From the NCBI RefSeq assembly GCF_013204845.1, contig NZ_JABMKY010000002.1:124001-188000 (forward strand): 64,000 nucleotides of DNA. Direction: 5' to 3'. Source of the DNA: Paenibacillus qinlingensis. Its GTDB lineage: Bacteria; Bacillota; Bacilli; Paenibacillales; NBRC-103111. A program made the translations under genes and the position numbers. How positions within the stretch are numbered: the first letter of the stretch is position 1; each line of letters begins with the position of its first letter. A model generated the notes under the pieces. The model was not told where the DNA came from. It ran no database searches and saw only the letters and a program-made list of their open reading frames with translations. Positions 25,614-39,131 of this stretch are shown here, piece after piece.

Positions 25614-27155
25614 TTATTTGGTGTTCTTTTTCAATCGATCCAGACCAATTTGATACGTGTCAATGAGCTTTTGCGCACCTATTTTATTAAGCTCGGCAAT
25701 GAATTTATCCCACTCCGTTATTGGTGTTTCACCCATAATAAATTTGGCTACGGAAGACTCGTAGTATTTATTCAGTTGGTCCTCGATCACCGAGATCGAG
25801 CTTTTCTCTTCGCTGGTAAGCGGAGGTAAAGCATTGATCACAGGGAAATGATATTTTGCAGCTTCATCGAAGGAATACCTTTCATTTTCGTTGCTGAGCG
25901 ACTTCGACGACTCAAAATCGACGACACCATACGCGCCTGTGGTCATTAGACCCAACTCTTTGCGCAGATCGTTAGGCGTTTTGAATTGTGGCAAAAACTT
26001 GCGCTTCCCGTTCTCAACGGTGTAAGATTCCCCTTCTTTCCCCCAGCTAAGGAGATCCTTCCCATCTTTCGAGTAAATAAAATCAAGATAACGCAGCACA
26101 GCGTCCAAGTTCTTCGTCTTCGAGGAAACGGCAAAGCCAAATTCTTCTAGATCTGCTTTTGGAATGTAACCCTTGCTGCCGAATCCAACGGGTGGAGCCA
26201 TGAATTTGAGATGCGCCCCATTCTGAAGCTGGTCGTTCATGATCTCGATTTGACCAATAAACTGAAGGGTCATGAACGATTTGTTCGTGGCAATAAACTG
26301 CGTCCACGCCTTATAGTCCATGGAAAGCCAATCCGGTGGCGTTAACCCTTCCTTATAAAACTTATTCAAGTATTCCACCATTTTTTTGAATCCAGGATCG
26401 GTTGCCCCGTACTTGATTTTCCCGGTTGCTTTATCTTCAAAGAATCCCGGGTAAACGCCAAACGAAGGTCCGAAATATTTTAACGTATTAATGCCATGCC
26501 GGAAAACGAACGGGTAGCTGTCTGGGTACTGCGCTTTGAGCTTTTTAGCTGTCTCATATAGTTCATCCCAGGTTTTCGGCTCCTGTAGGTTTTGTTTCTT
26601 GAAAATATCATCCCGATAAAAATAAACGAGCTGATTACCCGCCCCCATCCCATCATTAAGAACATGGTACATTTCTCCACCAGGAGACGTGATGCGTTGG
26701 GAGACTTCTGGTCTGGATGCTAGGAAAGATTTCAAATTCGGCATTTTGTCCAGATGCTTGGAGAGATCAAGGAATGCGCCTTGCGGACCATACTTCTGAG
26801 CATCCGGCGGGAATACGGACATCAGATCCGGCATATCGCCTGAAGCGATGGCAAGTGCTAAGGACTCCGGTCCCGTTTGCGTTTCTTGATTAATCGTAAT
26901 ATTAGTCCGTTCCTTTACCCATTTCCATACGGCCCAATCTTTTTTGACCGGCCATGCGGGAGATAGTTCAGTTAACAATCGAAGTGTTGCAGGTTCCGGC
27001 AATTTGGCTTGTGCGGTTGCGCTGGCAGATGCGCTTGGATTTGGAGCGGCACTTGAGGATTCAGCAGGACTTTGCTGACCTGTACAGCCAGTTAATAACG
27101 CGGTCATCATCGTAACAGCAAGTGCGCCTCTTTTTACATTTCTCTTTGGTATCAA
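25614..27155 (-). CDS. Extracellular sugar-binding lipoprotein
   Basis: A 513-residue solute-binding protein with lipobox LTGC (Cys near 24) after a short signal peptide and a Ser/Ala/Pro linker. The LplA-like core has KDWAVWKWVKERTNI near 75 and the C-terminal motif ESSVAKFIMGETPITEWDKF near 475. The start is TTG 27155 after AAGGGATGG. Unlike the receptors at 4594 and 8347 it lacks DUF3502, so it belongs to another subgroup. It lies between the giant enzyme genes and the permeases, so its ligand is probably the enzymes' oligosaccharide product. Confidence 0.92.
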   Translation of the reverse strand: MIPKRNVKRGALAVTMMTALLTGCTGQQSPAESSSAAPNPSASASATAQAKLPEPATLRLLTELSPAWPVKKDWAVWKWVKERTNITINQETQTGPESLALAIASGDMPDLMSVFPPDAQKYGPQGAFLDLSKHLDKMPNLKSFLASRPEVSQRITSPGGEMYHVLNDGMGAGNQLVYFYRDDIFKKQNLQEPKTWDELYETAKKLKAQYPDSYPFVFRHGINTLKYFGPSFGVYPGFFEDKATGKIKYGATDPGFKKMVEYLNKFYKEGLTPPDWLSMDYKAWTQFIATNKSFMTLQFIGQIEIMNDQLQNGAHLKFMAPPVGFGSKGYIPKADLEEFGFAVSSKTKNLDAVLRYLDFIYSKDGKDLLSWGKEGESYTVENGKRKFLPQFKTPNDLRKELGLMTTGAYGVVDFESSKSLSNENERYSFDEAAKYHFPVINALPPLTSEEKSSISVIEDQLNKYYESSVAKFIMGETPITEWDKFIAELNKIGAQKLIDTYQIGLDRLKKNTK

Positions 27156-27372
27156 GTTACATGCACCATCCCTTTTCGTTAGTCTTTAAACTAGCAGCAT
27201 TGAATGCGCTTACTATCGCTGACTCCTTGCTGATATCGTCATCATAAGGGAACATTTCACATGAGGTAAATCAGCAGAACCGAACAAGTTGCAACTACTT
27301 TCCGCTTTTCTAATAATAATACCATCTTCTGCAAAAAAGCTTATACACCTCCATGAACGTAATTTCCAGACA

Positions 27373-30300
27373 TTAAGGATACATGGCTATATAATCGAAC
27401 AGATACTCACTCTTATATCGCTGCGTGGTAAATCGAAACGTATCGATCGAGGGTATAACCGTATTCGTCGAGAAATGGACGTTGCTCACGGTGTATTCTC
27501 CCGTTACCGGATTTACCGTACCTGTATCCTGCGAACTTGGGATATAACCCTTGAATGCATCTGCCTGCATGACAAGCGTATAGGTTTTCAGGGCTGTATC
27601 CATCTCGATCCGAAGTGTGATCCATTGATCGTTTGGCAGCTTATAATCGGATGCTTTTGGAATCTTATAGCTGGTCGTCCCATTCCAATATCCGAAGGTT
27701 CCATCCGAGTAATAGGTGAACCTAACGGCTTCCGTTCCAGATCCGTACAACCTAAGCTCAAAGTTGCCGAACAAATTATCCTTCTTTTTATACATGAATC
27801 GTGTTTCAAATGTGACTTTTCCGCCTAACCCTGCGTTTGTTCTCGTGATACGTGGACTAGCTGTGTAGTCATCTGCCGATAAACTGAGGTAATCTTTGAC
27901 CCATAGTGCGTTCCCACTGGCATCCGGCGAAGGAACGATTTGAACCGATGTCTCAGCGGAGGCGTTATACACATCCCAATTACCACCTGTTGTCAGATTA
28001 CCGATACTCCGATCGTCAAACGCTTCATAGTAAGCACCGCTAGCACTTGCACTATGCAAAATGACGTCCTTTTGTGGGCCTATGAGCGATTCATTCCCTT
28101 TCCAATCTGAGGCTCGAACCTGAAATGTATAGTTCCCCGGATGCAAATTGGTTACGTCATAGCGATACACATCACCGGAAACCGTCGCAATTCGGACGAA
28201 GTTCGTTTGCGAAGCCTCTTTCTGATAGATATGATAGGTTGATACATACCCGGAATTGTCCGATGCCTGATCCCACTCCAGTCTTGCTGCATTGGAAAAT
28301 AGCTTGACGGCTCTTACTGTGTCCGTCGTTTCCCATACAGGCGCTGTCGTATCGCTTGAAGTTGGATGCAGGGTCACATAATCAAATAGGTAATTCCCTG
28401 TATTGGCTTGCACGAAAAACACAAACTTCTCAATGACGGAAGCATTTGCATTATTATAGAAAGGAAGGTCATTCACACGATAAATCCCATTTACCGAATC
28501 CACGGTGCCTGTATCATCCGGTGAAGGTATATATCCCTTAAAATCATCAGATTGCAAACTAATCGAATACCGATCTGTGTTCGTGTTAATATCGAAGCGT
28601 AGTGTCACCCATTGATCTAACGGCAGCTTCATATTCGTGAATACTTTGGGAATCCTGACATTGGTGGAACCATCTTTAAAGTAACCTAAGGTTCCGTCAG
28701 AAAAATAGACGAATCTGATGACATCTTTCGTGTTATCTCCAAGTTTTAGCTCGAAATTGCCATTATCATTGCTCTGTTTCTTATACATGAAGCGAGTTTG
28801 GAACGAGACTTCCCCACTTAAACCCGTATTTGCTCTTAGGAGGAAAGCATCGGTTGTGGAACTGCTACTAGAGATATCAGTTACTTTCAGAACATTCCCC
28901 GAGCCCGTATCCGGCGTAGGCTGGATCGTGACTGACGCTCCGTTATTCGTCGTGATTGTCCATGGACTGGAAGGTGTTGTACCTACACCTAAGTGATCGA
29001 AATCGTCATAATACGCGCCGGTGGTTGTCGTAACATCTGGTATTCGGATCCGTGCTATCGGTCCGTCGACAGACACATTTCCCTGCGCATCTGCTGCCTG
29101 TACCTTGACCGTGTAAGTGGCGCCAGGTGTAAGATTTAAGAGGTCATACGCGGTAAATTGTCCTGTAACCGTTCCTGCGATATGAAAATCGGCTTCCGCC
29201 TCTCCTTTGACGGCAATACTGTATGTCGCTACGTTGCTGGAATCATCAGATGCCGGGTTCCATTTTAAGCTCGCTGTCGTCGGAAAGAGGTGATCCATCC
29301 ACAAAGAGGAAGTAGAGCCCCATGCCGGCGCAATCGAATCAACCGTCGTAAAAGGGAGTGGATCGCTCTCTAACGAAACATTGCCGCTCGTATCTACCGC
29401 ATTCGCAGTAATCGTGTACGTTGCTCCAGGCGTAAGTCCCGATATTGTCGCAGTCATGGGTACTGTACTTGGATTGTTTGGCACGATCTGGTTTTTCACG
29501 CCATTTACATAGAGCGTATACGTGCTCACTCCACTCGGGGCATTATCCGTCGATGGCATCCAGCTGACAGTTGCTACTGTACCTCCCGACTGGGAGACCG
29601 CTTGCAGCTGACTCGGTTTGGAAGGTCGATCCTCATCTGATTTGACTTCGATTAGTCCGACCCAATCCAGATTCATCTTACCGCTGGCATGCCACATCAT
29701 CACATCCACGGGACCAGCTGACAGCTGTTGTCCGGTTTTCACGCGGAGCCCCTGCCAGTGGGAGGAGCTGCTTCCGTCCCCACTCGTCTTCGGTGCCGCA
29801 AAATAGTAGGATTGATCTCCAACCGTAGCCAATCGCCCCGCTTGCGCCCCCGTCGGCCCCGTCCATTCTGCGGTATATTTCAGGAGAAGATCATAGTTCC
29901 CAGCTCTCGGTACCTGAATCGTCCATTTCACCCATTGCCCTGCCGTATCCCATTTCTCGATCCCAGCTCCACCAGATAAGAATGTTTGAGTCAGTTTTCC
30001 GAGATTCTTGCCGCCAGATGTACTGTAGGTCTCTGCTTCCTGTGCAGAGAAGTACAAATTCTGTTTATTCAAGTCAGGATTGCTCCACTGTTCGGTATTT
30101 GTAGGTGTAGTTGGTCCAATTTTCTTTAGTTTTAACCTACTGGCTGTACCTTGCAAGATGACCGCTGCATTGGCTTCCAGGTAGACGCTTGGCAAACGTC
30201 CATGCTGATCGAATAGTAAGCCAGATGGGATTTCTTCGACCTTATACAACCCTGCGGCATTGCTCAATTTCCCCCAAGCCACGGTTGCTCCAGACAAGTC

Positions 30301-33078
30301 TGTTGCTGTCTCGAGCACGACTTGATTAGCAACTCCGTCAATGAGTGTATCGAGCGTAACGTTAGCAGGCGTACCAGGTTGAACCGGATTAATGATGAAA
30401 TCCCGCTGTCCTTTCTCAACGCGGATATTCAGTATGCTCCCGGTCTGTATCCAATGGACGCCGCGATTGGCCATATTCACAGTTTGTGTGCCGCCAGTTG
30501 GAAGCACTTCACCGGTATTTACATCTTGCAGCGTGGTGACAGCGAGACCTGCTGTGTGGATGGCTACTTGCGATTCTGGCGAAAGACTTGATACGGAAAG
30601 GCGATTCTGCCCATATACCACGGTAGCTGTCTGTTCGCTATCAATAAGCGTGACGTCACTTCCCCCGTTTACACTTTTCTTGACGACCTTCTTTCCATCG
30701 ACGAGCAGGATCGAGTTTCCTTTAACCGCAATAGCTGTACCATCGAACAGGTAGCTGCCGACATTCACTTCTCCCGTTGCTTGCGCTATGCGTACATAGA
30801 CGATGGTGCCGTCCGCAAAGCTTAATTTGGTGTAAGTGGGATAGGTTTCCGAAACCACGTTCTGAGGGGCGCCGACATCCCGTTTATACGCTGCCATCGT
30901 CGCGACGAACGTCGTTTGCTCTGCTTTCGGCGCAATGAACGCTGCATGCTTCTGCTGCCCATCGCCATATACCTTGGTTGGCAGCACTTCTTTTCCACTC
31001 CAATCAAGGAAACGGTCCTCGAACTCCGTTCGTAACGTTTGCGGGGTGTGGAATTGAACCTTGAGCGCTGCTTCCCCTTTTAAAATCGTCGCTCCGTTAT
31101 TGCCGTCAATCTGCAGATCGTCTTCCGCATGGAGCCGCCAAGCAAATTCGTTACCGCCTGACTTCGCCGACTGTAGTTGATCAATAACAACGAATTGATT
31201 GGGTCTAACATAGATGATACTGCGTCCTGCTTTGGACATCACGTTGACATTTCGATTATAAGCATCCGTCGCATCACCACTAACCGCATCAAAATCGGGA
31301 TGTGTAACGAACCCGGTCACTTTCCCGGCTGCATCCATTTCGTTAATTTTCTGTCCGTATTTACCATCTATCGTAATTGCATTGGAGGAAAAGGTTTGTT
31401 TTGAGTAGTTTTTGTCGTGGAGGGTGCCGTAATCATCGTAGTATCCGCTCTCAATCGCAAGTGGTTCTCCGAAGGCATTTAGTACGAAGCTGTTCTGGTC
31501 AGCATGGCTATGATTATAACTGCCAAAGGGACTGGATCGGAAATAGAGCGAAACCGCATCTGGATCGGAAAGTTTGGAATGCATGGCCACAAGGCCAATG
31601 TCCTGAAACCACTTGGAATCCGGCAGATCGATCGGCGGCTTTACAGGGACAGTTGCATCCCCATAGAAATAGTTGTTTAAATCAGGGTACATCCCCGTTC
31701 CAACCGTTTGAGCAGCCCATTGCAAATGAGGATCACTATTCATTTGAGCTAACCGCGTATAAGCGGAGACAGTTGGGCCGTATGGGGTTTCTTGCGTACC
31801 GTCACCGAAAATCCCGCCAGGACTCCCTTTTGGCCATGCGTAGAGGGGATACAAACCTTCGTTGCGAGAATACGCTTTTTTGTAAAGATCAAAGCCGGTT
31901 GCAGATAAAAGAACATCCATAAACTCCCTGCCAAACATGGAAGACCATTGCCAATAGCCGGTTCCCTGTCCCCATCCACCCTGCTCTCCGCCCCATGGCG
32001 GCATCATGTTGATATAGGCGGGCACTATGAATCTGAACCAAGTCTCTGCCTCTGGGAGATCATGCAGCATCGCCACCGAAATAATCCCAAGGTACCCGAA
32101 TGATGTCCAGCCGTGGGAATCATATGGCAAGCTTGGAATCGCAGCGAGCTTCGTCATTAGCGTTGAGGCACGCGCTTTTATCATATTTTTAACAGTAGCT
32201 TTTTCCTCGTTTGATAAATAGCCTTGAAGCCAGTCGTAAGCGATTGCGGACCTATAGGCAATATAACGGTGTACCTGATCGTTCGTGGTATACCCCGTCG
32301 GTCCGTTATCCGCAGTGCTCCAACTTGCAATATCGAGCAAGCGTGTTTTTGCTTTGGCACCAGCATCTGTACCGGCATTCGTGCCCTGGCCAATGAGGTA
32401 AACGAAAGCCGCATCGAGCATTTGATCGACTACTTTATACGTGTAGTCTTTCAGGCCGGTTTGCCCTAAAGTAGGTGCATCCGGTGCGGTTGAGGATAAA
32501 CCTGCAACGGAAATGACTTTTGCATCATAGAAGACTTTACCGGTTGTGTTAGCTAGATCTTGAAATGAGAGCAAAGTCTCTTGTTTAGTCCACACTCTCG
32601 GATGCGCAGTACCAACTAAACTTAGGAGCTCCGTAACGGGAGGTACTGAAAACTCGACGTTAGCTGTCTCGATTCGGAATTTCCGTATCGTACTCCATTC
32701 CGACCAATCGCCGGTCTGCGTCTGGTACTTCACTCGCCAATACCAGGTTCCGGACGTAAATTCATCAGGGAAATTGTAATAGTTTACAGAGAGGCCAGGG
32801 TTCTGGAAAGCAACTGTCGTCATTCCAGCGTCGGCGCTAACCTGCAGATGGTAATTGACTACACCGGAGACAGCCGGCCAACGAAAATCGGGTGGATTCT
32901 GACTCGTTACCTGCAAATTGGCCGGGCTAAACTTCACAGCCAAACCTTTATCGGAGGGCCATGCGGCTGCAGCATGGGCAATGGAAGGTGAGCCAATCAG
33001 CCAAGTGGGGAGAAAACTAGCAAGGACAAAAATAACTAACAAAAGCAGTTTCCGTGTTTTTTTATGAGAACCTATCAA
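27373..33078 (-). CDS. Giant secreted heparinase II/III-like protein with DUF4962 and FN3 domains (first copy)
   Basis: A 1901-residue secreted protein. After a signal peptide ([18 protein letters not shown]...IAHAA) come an FN3-like domain (about 45-140), a DUF4962 alpha-toroid (about 150-530, [28 protein letters not shown]), the heparinase II/III beta domain (about 530-770, [18 protein letters not shown]), a CBM35-like domain (about 1040-1190), FN3 repeats and two lectin-like domains starting YYDDFD and YYEAFD. The start is placed at TTG 33078 behind GAAGGGA; ATG 33114 lacks a site. It is a probable polysaccharide lyase on uronic-acid polymers; substrate unknown. No cell-wall anchor was seen. 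Confidence 0.88.
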   Translation of the reverse strand: MIGSHKKTRKLLLLVIFVLASFLPTWLIGSPSIAHAAAAWPSDKGLAVKFSPANLQVTSQNPPDFRWPAVSGVVNYHLQVSADAGMTTVAFQNPGLSVNYYNFPDEFTSGTWYWRVKYQTQTGDWSEWSTIRKFRIETANVEFSVPPVTELLSLVGTAHPRVWTKQETLLSFQDLANTTGKVFYDAKVISVAGLSSTAPDAPTLGQTGLKDYTYKVVDQMLDAAFVYLIGQGTNAGTDAGAKAKTRLLDIASWSTADNGPTGYTTNDQVHRYIAYRSAIAYDWLQGYLSNEEKATVKNMIKARASTLMTKLAAIPSLPYDSHGWTSFGYLGIISVAMLHDLPEAETWFRFIVPAYINMMPPWGGEQGGWGQGTGYWQWSSMFGREFMDVLLSATGFDLYKKAYSRNEGLYPLYAWPKGSPGGIFGDGTQETPYGPTVSAYTRLAQMNSDPHLQWAAQTVGTGMYPDLNNYFYGDATVPVKPPIDLPDSKWFQDIGLVAMHSKLSDPDAVSLYFRSSPFGSYNHSHADQNSFVLNAFGEPLAIESGYYDDYGTLHDKNYSKQTFSSNAITIDGKYGQKINEMDAAGKVTGFVTHPDFDAVSGDATDAYNRNVNVMSKAGRSIIYVRPNQFVVIDQLQSAKSGGNEFAWRLHAEDDLQIDGNNGATILKGEAALKVQFHTPQTLRTEFEDRFLDWSGKEVLPTKVYGDGQQKHAAFIAPKAEQTTFVATMAAYKRDVGAPQNVVSETYPTYTKLSFADGTIVYVRIAQATGEVNVGSYLFDGTAIAVKGNSILLVDGKKVVKKSVNGGSDVTLIDSEQTATVVYGQNRLSVSSLSPESQVAIHTAGLAVTTLQDVNTGEVLPTGGTQTVNMANRGVHWIQTGSILNIRVEKGQRDFIINPVQPGTPANVTLDTLIDGVANQVVLETATDLSGATVAWGKLSNAAGLYKVEEIPSGLLFDQHGRLPSVYLEANAAVILQGTASRLKLKKIGPTTPTNTEQWSNPDLNKQNLYFSAQEAETYSTSGGKNLGKLTQTFLSGGAGIEKWDTAGQWVKWTIQVPRAGNYDLLLKYTAEWTGPTGAQAGRLATVGDQSYYFAAPKTSGDGSSSSHWQGLRVKTGQQLSAGPVDVMMWHASGKMNLDWVGLIEVKSDEDRPSKPSQLQAVSQSGGTVATVSWMPSTDNAPSGVSTYTLYVNGVKNQIVPNNPSTVPMTATISGLTPGATYTITANAVDTSGNVSLESDPLPFTTVDSIAPAWGSTSSLWMDHLFPTTASLKWNPASDDSSNVATYSIAVKGEAEADFHIAGTVTGQFTAYDLLNLTPGATYTVKVQAADAQGNVSVDGPIARIRIPDVTTTTGAYYDDFDHLGVGTTPSSPWTITTNNGASVTIQPTPDTGSGNVLKVTDISSSSSTTDAFLLRANTGLSGEVSFQTRFMYKKQSNDNGNFELKLGDNTKDVIRFVYFSDGTLGYFKDGSTNVRIPKVFTNMKLPLDQWVTLRFDINTNTDRYSISLQSDDFKGYIPSPDDTGTVDSVNGIYRVNDLPFYNNANASVIEKFVFFVQANTGNYLFDYVTLHPTSSDTTAPVWETTDTVRAVKLFSNAARLEWDQASDNSGYVSTYHIYQKEASQTNFVRIATVSGDVYRYDVTNLHPGNYTFQVRASDWKGNESLIGPQKDVILHSASASGAYYEAFDDRSIGNLTTGGNWDVYNASAETSVQIVPSPDASGNALWVKDYLSLSADDYTASPRITRTNAGLGGKVTFETRFMYKKKDNLFGNFELRLYGSGTEAVRFTYYSDGTFGYWNGTTSYKIPKASDYKLPNDQWITLRIEMDTALKTYTLVMQADAFKGYIPSSQDTGTVNPVTGEYTVSNVHFSTNTVIPSIDTFRFTTQRYKSEYLFDYIAMYP

Positions 33079-33188
33079 TGTTATCAATCCCTTCGTTAAA
33101 AAATGGACAAGCATCGCCGAATCGTACGACTATTCTTCCATTGGTCAAAGAGATTCTGTAGGAACTAAGATGCTATGTGCAAATGGAA

Positions 33189-33214
33189 GATCCGCCGGCT
33201 CGCACCGGCGAATC
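33189..33214 (-). terminator. GC-rich hairpin between the two giant genes
   Basis: GATTCGCCGG and CCGGCGGATC pair around TGCGAG. No U-run follows, so it may protect or process the long mRNA rather than end transcription. Confidence 0.45.
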
Positions 33215-33245
33215 TATTCCTAACAGGGCTAATGATTAGACGTAT

Positions 33246-34133
33246 TTACCACTGAATAACAATAATCGGATTCCCAGTTGTGTCAGCTAATCGCTCCTTC
33301 CTAACCCAGTTGGCTATAGCGGTAATTGTATAAGTACCGGGCAATAGCTCTTTCTTCACTTCCCCCAGAATACTCGTTCCAAATGTCCGCCAGCCGTCTG
33401 CATAATAAGAAACTTCGCCATTAATCGGATTTCCTTGCGCATCTTTCAACTGTACCACGACATTCGCTGTCTGGAATTGAATGGCTGGATCATCGGTCGT
33501 ATTCTGCTGCTTTTGCATGCGAGTTCCTTCGTAGGACACCGCAAAGCTATAGGTTCCAGGCAGCAGTTCCTTGCTGACTTCCCCGTAGACGACGGCTCCG
33601 ACTGTTCGCCAGCCATCGGCATAGTAGCTTGCACTTCCTCCACCAAGCGGATTGCCTTGGCTATCTTTGAGGATCAGCCTGGTATTCACGGTCTGAAAAA
33701 GAACAACAGGACTCTCGGCCGTATTCTGCTGCAATTGCAAGCGTGTTCCTTCGTAGGACATCGCGTAGGAATACATACCGGGCAACAGTTCCTTGCTAAC
33801 TTCACCGTTTGCCGAAGTTCCGAATGTCCGCCAACCGTCTGCATAATAGCTGGCTTCCCCCCCACTTAGCCGATTGCCTTGGCTGTCTTGAAAGAGCAGC
33901 TTGACGTTCACCGTTCGGAACTGGACAAGCGCATCACTTCCCGTGTGTTGGGAAAGCTGCAAACGGGTGCCCTCGTACGAAATGGCGAACGCATAAGATT
34001 TGTCAGGCAGCGATTGGCTAACTGAGCCTGAAGCATCTGTGATGCCAAATGGCTTCCAGTCACCATCATAATAAGAGACGACACCTCCGCTGAGCGGGTT
34101 GCCTGTGCTATCTTTTAGCAGAACCTTGACAGT
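33246..34133 (-). repeat. Four tandem repeats of about 74 codons at the 3' end of the second giant gene
   Basis: Each unit begins T-V-x-V-x-L-x-x-K-D, continues G-N-P-L-x-G-G and [11 protein letters not shown], then [19 protein letters not shown] and ends near QFQ. Units 2 and 3 are most alike; unit 1 has DGDWKPFG and unit 4 diverges after TYTITA. The fold resembles small beta-sandwich adhesive or CarboxypepD-like domains. Confidence 0.85.
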
Positions 34134-37100
34134 AGTTGCTGCAAGAGCAAAATTAAGCTGTTTAACGGATTCGATATTCCCTGCTTTGTCGGTTGATTTA
34201 TAGAGCCAAGTATAGGCGCCTTGCTTGTCAAATGTAACGGGAGATGTATAAGTCCGCCAGGTTACCCCGTTATCCAAGCTATATTCGGATTTGGCCACGC
34301 CTGATGCGTCATCAGTGCCGGTAAGTGTAACCGTAACTGGACTCGTGTAAGTGCCGTTCGGTCCATCTGGCTGTAAAGGCGATAAGCTCGCGGTCGTCAC
34401 CGGTGCAGTTTGATCCGGTGCATCTTGTTGATACAGCGTCACATAGTCGAACGCGTATTTGCCCGTAAAGCGATTAGCGCTGAAACGGAAGGAATCGATT
34501 CCCTCTTTGACCGGATCCGTATAAAAAGGAATCCCTTTCACTTGATAAACACCTGTTGTCCGATTTAAAGTACCATAATCATCAACAATGCCGGTATAGC
34601 CTTTTAATGCATCCATTTGTACGGATAGGTCAACCTTTTTAAGTGCTGTATCTAAGTCAACTCGCAGTGTAACCCATTGATTCTGAGGGAGAAAGAAACC
34701 TACCGGCTTAGGTATTTTGAACGCCGTGGATGGCGTGTTCCAATAGCCGAAAGTACCATCAGAGAACCCAGAGAAACGTAGAATGTCCGTACCGGAACTG
34801 CCAAGCTTGAGTTCAAAGTTGCCTAGATTCGTACACATGCGATCATTGGAGTCGGTGCATAGCCGATTATACATAAACCGGGTTTCGAAGACCGCCTTTC
34901 CATTGATCGCCAAGTTGCTTCTTGTCACAATTGGATCTTCTACGTATTCATTATCAGCCGGGAACGTCGAATCTTTCACAAGCAGTATCTTACTGCTGGA
35001 AGGAACTAACGGTTCAACGGTTACCGTCGAGGTCGAATCTTTTTTCAAATCAACCTTCCAGTTTGGAGCAGCTAAAATGCCAGATGACCTACTGTCAAAC
35101 GACTCATAGTACTCGCCGCCGCTTGCGGTTGCTGGCATGGCAATCGTAAGGCTAGGACCGTTAGCTGTACGGTTTCCTTGCGCATCTGCTGCTTCAACTC
35201 GAAACGTATAAGAAGCTCCCGGTACCAGACCGTCTACATCGTAGGCATTCAGATGCCCAGCAACTGTTCCGGCAACCGTTCCGTCTGCCCGATAGATAGA
35301 ATAGGAAACTACTTTGCCCGAATTATCTGTTGCCGGACTCCAAGTCAGCCTCGCAGTAGAAGTAAATAAATGCTCTGCTTTTAGCGTACTCGAGCTTCCC
35401 CAGTCAGGCGCATTCGTATCCGATGTCGCAAATACCAAGGGCGCACTCGTTAAGGATCGATTATCACTTGTATCCGTTGAAGTTAGGGTAATCGTATACG
35501 ATGTAGCCGGTGTCAAGTCTGTGATGGTTTCTGATGTGGTGCCACTAGGAATAACCTTCTTCTGGACCCCATTTACATAAAGGTTATATGCCTTAACCCC
35601 TACATTATCGGTCGATGGCGTCCAACTTAAGGTCGCAGTCGTATCCGTTTGAGCGGTGATTTGAAGATGACTTGGTGCGGTTGGTCGCACTTCATCTGAC
35701 TGATTCTCCATCAAGGCAATCCAGTCCAGGTTCATAGGACCACCCGTTAGCCACATCGTGACATCGACTGGTCCAGCTTCCAGCTGCTGACCGGTTTTGA
35801 CGCGAAGCCCTTTCCAAACCTCAGGCGTTCTTCCCCAGTCGGGCGTTCCCGTAGCATCATACGTCGTCGGCGCCTCCAAATAGTAGGGCTTGTTGCCGAT
35901 CATGGCCAACCGACCCGTCACCTTACCCGCAGGAGGATCCCATGCCACATATTTCATGACGAGATCATATTTGCCGGACCTAGGCACTTGAATCGTCCAC
36001 TTCGCCCATTGTCCTGGCTGTTCCCATGCCCCTAAGCCGATGCCGCCAGAAAGAAATGGCCTATTCGCATATTTACTAAAACTCTTCCCACCCGAGGCTG
36101 CAAATGATTCGGCTTCCAACGACTGCATATATAGCGTATTTCGCTTCGAATCCGGATCCGTCCACAACTCAGCAACGGCAGGCGCATTGGTTTGAACCTT
36201 CCTTAACCTTAGGAGTCCAGGATTACCTTCTAAAATGACTGCGGCGTTGGCTTCGAGGTATATGCTTTCACGTCGTCCATGTTGCTCAAAAAACAGGGCG
36301 CTTGGCGCTTCTTCCACCACATATAAACCAGGTGAATTGGACAGATTACCCCATGCAACAGGCGCTCCTAACGTATCGCTATACGCTTGCAGGGTTACTG
36401 TACTGGACACGCCGTCGATAATCACAGGCAGCGATACGTCCGGAAGCGGACTTGGCACTGGAGCTTGATTCAGTTTAAAGTCTCGCTGACCGCTCTCTGC
36501 GTGAACAAGAAGGTCGTTCCCATCCGAATCCCAGTAGACGCCGCGCAGCGCTCTCGCTTCTGGGGCAGAACCTCCGCGAGGAATCTCTTTCCCATTGCTG
36601 CCATTAACTAATTTATTGATCCCTGGTGCATGAATGCGCACTTGGGTATCGGATAGACTTGAAACGGACAGTCGATCACGTCCATAGGCAATCGTGGCTT
36701 TCTGATCACTTTCGATTAACGTGATGCCGTCCTTGACGACCTTCGTCCCGTCGATGAGTAAGATGGAATTGTCTTTTACCGCAATAGCGCTTCCATTAAA
36801 ACGAATCTGACCCGCAACGATTTCCCCTGCTGTGTCCGTCATCCGGACATAGACAATGGTGCCGTCTGCGAAAGTGAGTTTCAAATAATCGCCATGGTTT
36901 TCGGATATAACGTTCTGAGGAGCTGAATCCCTCTTGTACGCTTCTAACGTCGAGACAAACGTCGCCTTCACTGTTTTCGGCGTGATGAATGCAGCATGTT
37001 TTTGCTGTTCTCCACTGAAGGCTTTTGTCGGCTGAAGCTCCATTCCGCCAATGCCAAGGAACTGTTCCTCGTATTCCGTGCGCAATTGCTGCGGTGCGTG

Positions 37101-39131
37101 GAACCGGACTTTCAGTGCTGCTTCGCCTTTCAAAATGGTCGCTCCCGCTTGATCCGCATCAAGGGTCAGATCGTCTTCGGCATGAAGGCGCCATTCAAAC
37201 TCATTCCCCTCCGCTTTCTTGGATTGGAGGTTATCAATCACGACGAACATATTCGGTCTGATGTAAATAATGGATCGATCAGCTTTGGACAACGCAGTGG
37301 CGTATGCGACGGATGCATCCCCGCTGACCGCATCAAAGTCGGGATGAGTCACGAAGCCCACTACTTTGCCATCCGCATCGATACTATTCACAGGCTGACC
37401 GTACTTCCCATCAACCGTAATTGCGTTAGATGCCAACGTCTGCTTAGCATAATATTTATCGTGATCGGTGTCATAGTCATCATAGAATCCGCTCTCAATA
37501 GCAAGAGGTTCTCCAAATGCGTTGATTATAAAGCTATTTTGATCAGCATGACTGTGATTAAAACTTCCAAATGGGCTTGATTTAAAATAGAGGGAAACGC
37601 TGTCTGGATCATAGAGCTTCTCATGCATCGCGACTAGCCCAATATCCTGAAACCAACGGGAATCCGGCATATCTACCGGCGGTTTAGCATGTACGTCAGG
37701 CGCACCGTAAAAATAGTTGCTTAAGTCAGGATACATACCGGTTCCGACGGCTTGAGCCGCCCATTTTAGATGAGGGTCCTTATACATTTGCGCTAAACGA
37801 TTGTAGTTGGACACGTTTGGACCACCAGGCGAATCTTCACTGCCATCACCGAAAATACCTTTCGGGCTGCCTTTTGGAAACGCATATAGTGGATATAAAC
37901 CTTCGTTGCGCGAATAGGCTTTCTCATACAAATTAAAGCCTGTGGCAGCAAGAAGGACATCCATAAATTCTTTGCCAAATAGAGAGGACCACTGCCAGTA
38001 GCCTGTTCCCTGGGCCCATCCCCCATTTTCGCCTCCCCAAGGCGGCATTAAATTCATATAGGAAGGAACAACAGAGCGGAACCAAGACTCGGCATCATCC
38101 AAATCGTGAAGCATAGCCGTTGCAATGATCCCTATGTACCCGTATGCTGTCCACCCATGGGAGTCGAATGGATTTTTGGGAATCGGATGCTGAGTCGTCA
38201 GAGCGTCAACCATCGTTTTCGTTCGAGTGAGCACCATGGCTTTAACTTTATTGCGATCGTCTTGATTCATGAGGCCGTAGAGCCAATCGTAGGCCATAGC
38301 TGATTTATACGTAATATAGCGGTGAATTTGATCGTGAGAGGCATAACTCGTTACCCCTGACGTATTCCACTTGGCAATATCTTTCAAACGATCTATCGCT
38401 CTTTTCCCCACTGTTTCATTGTTCGAAATGAGATAGACAAAAGCCATATCCATCATTTCATTGACGACACTGTCGGAATAGGCACGATCGACAGTAGTCG
38501 GTTCCTTGGGCAAAGCCGTACTTACATTGGTTAGAGCCCAGGCTAGCTTGGCTTCATAGAAAGCTTTCCCCGACGTTTGAGCTATGCTTCTAAACGATTC
38601 AAGCGTCTCTGGTTTGGTCCAAATGCGTGGATGTTGGCTGCCGACTTGACTTAATAGCGTATCGACTGACGGTACGATAAAAGGAACGTAATCCGCATCA
38701 ATTCGGAATCTGCGAATCTGACTCCAATCCGACCATCCTCCAGATGGCGTATGATATCGAACACGCCAATACCAAGTCCCTGTTTCAAATAGGTGAGGAA
38801 AATTATAGTAGTTCACATCAAGTGCATCGTTTTCGTAAACAACATTGGTTACTGTAGGGGTTTGACTCACTTGGAGGTCGTATTGATCCGCTCCCGGCAC
38901 CGAAGGCCAACGAAAATCGGGCGGGTTCTGCGTTGTCACAAGTCGATCCTCTGGTGCGAATGGCGTATTCAGCCCTGTTAAGACAGCAGACGGCCAACTC
39001 GATGCTGCTTTTGCAACGTTCGAGTTAACAAAAGGTGTTAAATCAAACAAACTGGTAAGTAAAATGAGAATCATACCTAAAGCAAGCCTTGTCTTCGAGC
39101 TCCTCGACAATCCAATCATCCCCTTCTTCAA
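33246..39131 (-). CDS. Giant secreted heparinase II/III-like protein with C-terminal repeats (second copy)
   Basis: A 1961-residue paralogue of the neighbouring giant protein: signal peptide, FN3-like domain, DUF4962 toroid, heparinase II/III domain ([18 protein letters not shown]), CBM35-like domain, FN3 domains and one lectin-like domain. It then differs: an Ig-like domain (about 1560-1660, [19 protein letters not shown]) and four tandem repeats of about 74 residues replace the second lectin-like domain. The start is TTG 39131 after AGGAGA, overlapping the stop of a 25-codon upstream ORF. It is the first large gene of the locus and lies behind a cre site. It is probably a lyase held near its substrate by the repeats. 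Confidence 0.88.
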   Translation of the reverse strand: MKKGMIGLSRSSKTRLALGMILILLTSLFDLTPFVNSNVAKAASSWPSAVLTGLNTPFAPEDRLVTTQNPPDFRWPSVPGADQYDLQVSQTPTVTNVVYENDALDVNYYNFPHLFETGTWYWRVRYHTPSGGWSDWSQIRRFRIDADYVPFIVPSVDTLLSQVGSQHPRIWTKPETLESFRSIAQTSGKAFYEAKLAWALTNVSTALPKEPTTVDRAYSDSVVNEMMDMAFVYLISNNETVGKRAIDRLKDIAKWNTSGVTSYASHDQIHRYITYKSAMAYDWLYGLMNQDDRNKVKAMVLTRTKTMVDALTTQHPIPKNPFDSHGWTAYGYIGIIATAMLHDLDDAESWFRSVVPSYMNLMPPWGGENGGWAQGTGYWQWSSLFGKEFMDVLLAATGFNLYEKAYSRNEGLYPLYAFPKGSPKGIFGDGSEDSPGGPNVSNYNRLAQMYKDPHLKWAAQAVGTGMYPDLSNYFYGAPDVHAKPPVDMPDSRWFQDIGLVAMHEKLYDPDSVSLYFKSSPFGSFNHSHADQNSFIINAFGEPLAIESGFYDDYDTDHDKYYAKQTLASNAITVDGKYGQPVNSIDADGKVVGFVTHPDFDAVSGDASVAYATALSKADRSIIYIRPNMFVVIDNLQSKKAEGNEFEWRLHAEDDLTLDADQAGATILKGEAALKVRFHAPQQLRTEYEEQFLGIGGMELQPTKAFSGEQQKHAAFITPKTVKATFVSTLEAYKRDSAPQNVISENHGDYLKLTFADGTIVYVRMTDTAGEIVAGQIRFNGSAIAVKDNSILLIDGTKVVKDGITLIESDQKATIAYGRDRLSVSSLSDTQVRIHAPGINKLVNGSNGKEIPRGGSAPEARALRGVYWDSDGNDLLVHAESGQRDFKLNQAPVPSPLPDVSLPVIIDGVSSTVTLQAYSDTLGAPVAWGNLSNSPGLYVVEEAPSALFFEQHGRRESIYLEANAAVILEGNPGLLRLRKVQTNAPAVAELWTDPDSKRNTLYMQSLEAESFAASGGKSFSKYANRPFLSGGIGLGAWEQPGQWAKWTIQVPRSGKYDLVMKYVAWDPPAGKVTGRLAMIGNKPYYLEAPTTYDATGTPDWGRTPEVWKGLRVKTGQQLEAGPVDVTMWLTGGPMNLDWIALMENQSDEVRPTAPSHLQITAQTDTTATLSWTPSTDNVGVKAYNLYVNGVQKKVIPSGTTSETITDLTPATSYTITLTSTDTSDNRSLTSAPLVFATSDTNAPDWGSSSTLKAEHLFTSTARLTWSPATDNSGKVVSYSIYRADGTVAGTVAGHLNAYDVDGLVPGASYTFRVEAADAQGNRTANGPSLTIAMPATASGGEYYESFDSRSSGILAAPNWKVDLKKDSTSTVTVEPLVPSSSKILLVKDSTFPADNEYVEDPIVTRSNLAINGKAVFETRFMYNRLCTDSNDRMCTNLGNFELKLGSSGTDILRFSGFSDGTFGYWNTPSTAFKIPKPVGFFLPQNQWVTLRVDLDTALKKVDLSVQMDALKGYTGIVDDYGTLNRTTGVYQVKGIPFYTDPVKEGIDSFRFSANRFTGKYAFDYVTLYQQDAPDQTAPVTTASLSPLQPDGPNGTYTSPVTVTLTGTDDASGVAKSEYSLDNGVTWRTYTSPVTFDKQGAYTWLYKSTDKAGNIESVKQLNFALAATTVKVLLKDSTGNPLSGGVVSYYDGDWKPFGITDASGSVSQSLPDKSYAFAISYEGTRLQLSQHTGSDALVQFRTVNVKLLFQDSQGNRLSGGEASYYADGWRTFGTSANGEVSKELLPGMYSYAMSYEGTRLQLQQNTAESPVVLFQTVNTRLILKDSQGNPLGGGSASYYADGWRTVGAVVYGEVSKELLPGTYSFAVSYEGTRMQKQQNTTDDPAIQFQTANVVVQLKDAQGNPINGEVSYYADGWRTFGTSILGEVKKELLPGTYTITAIANWVRKERLADTTGNPIIVIQW

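Noticed and set aside
31377..31922. 181-codon plus-strand frame inside the first giant gene
   Set aside because: Antisense to the DUF4962/heparinase region, with biased composition and no start signals.
36996..37580. 194-codon plus-strand frame inside the second giant gene
   Set aside because: Antisense shadow of the heparinase II/III domain.
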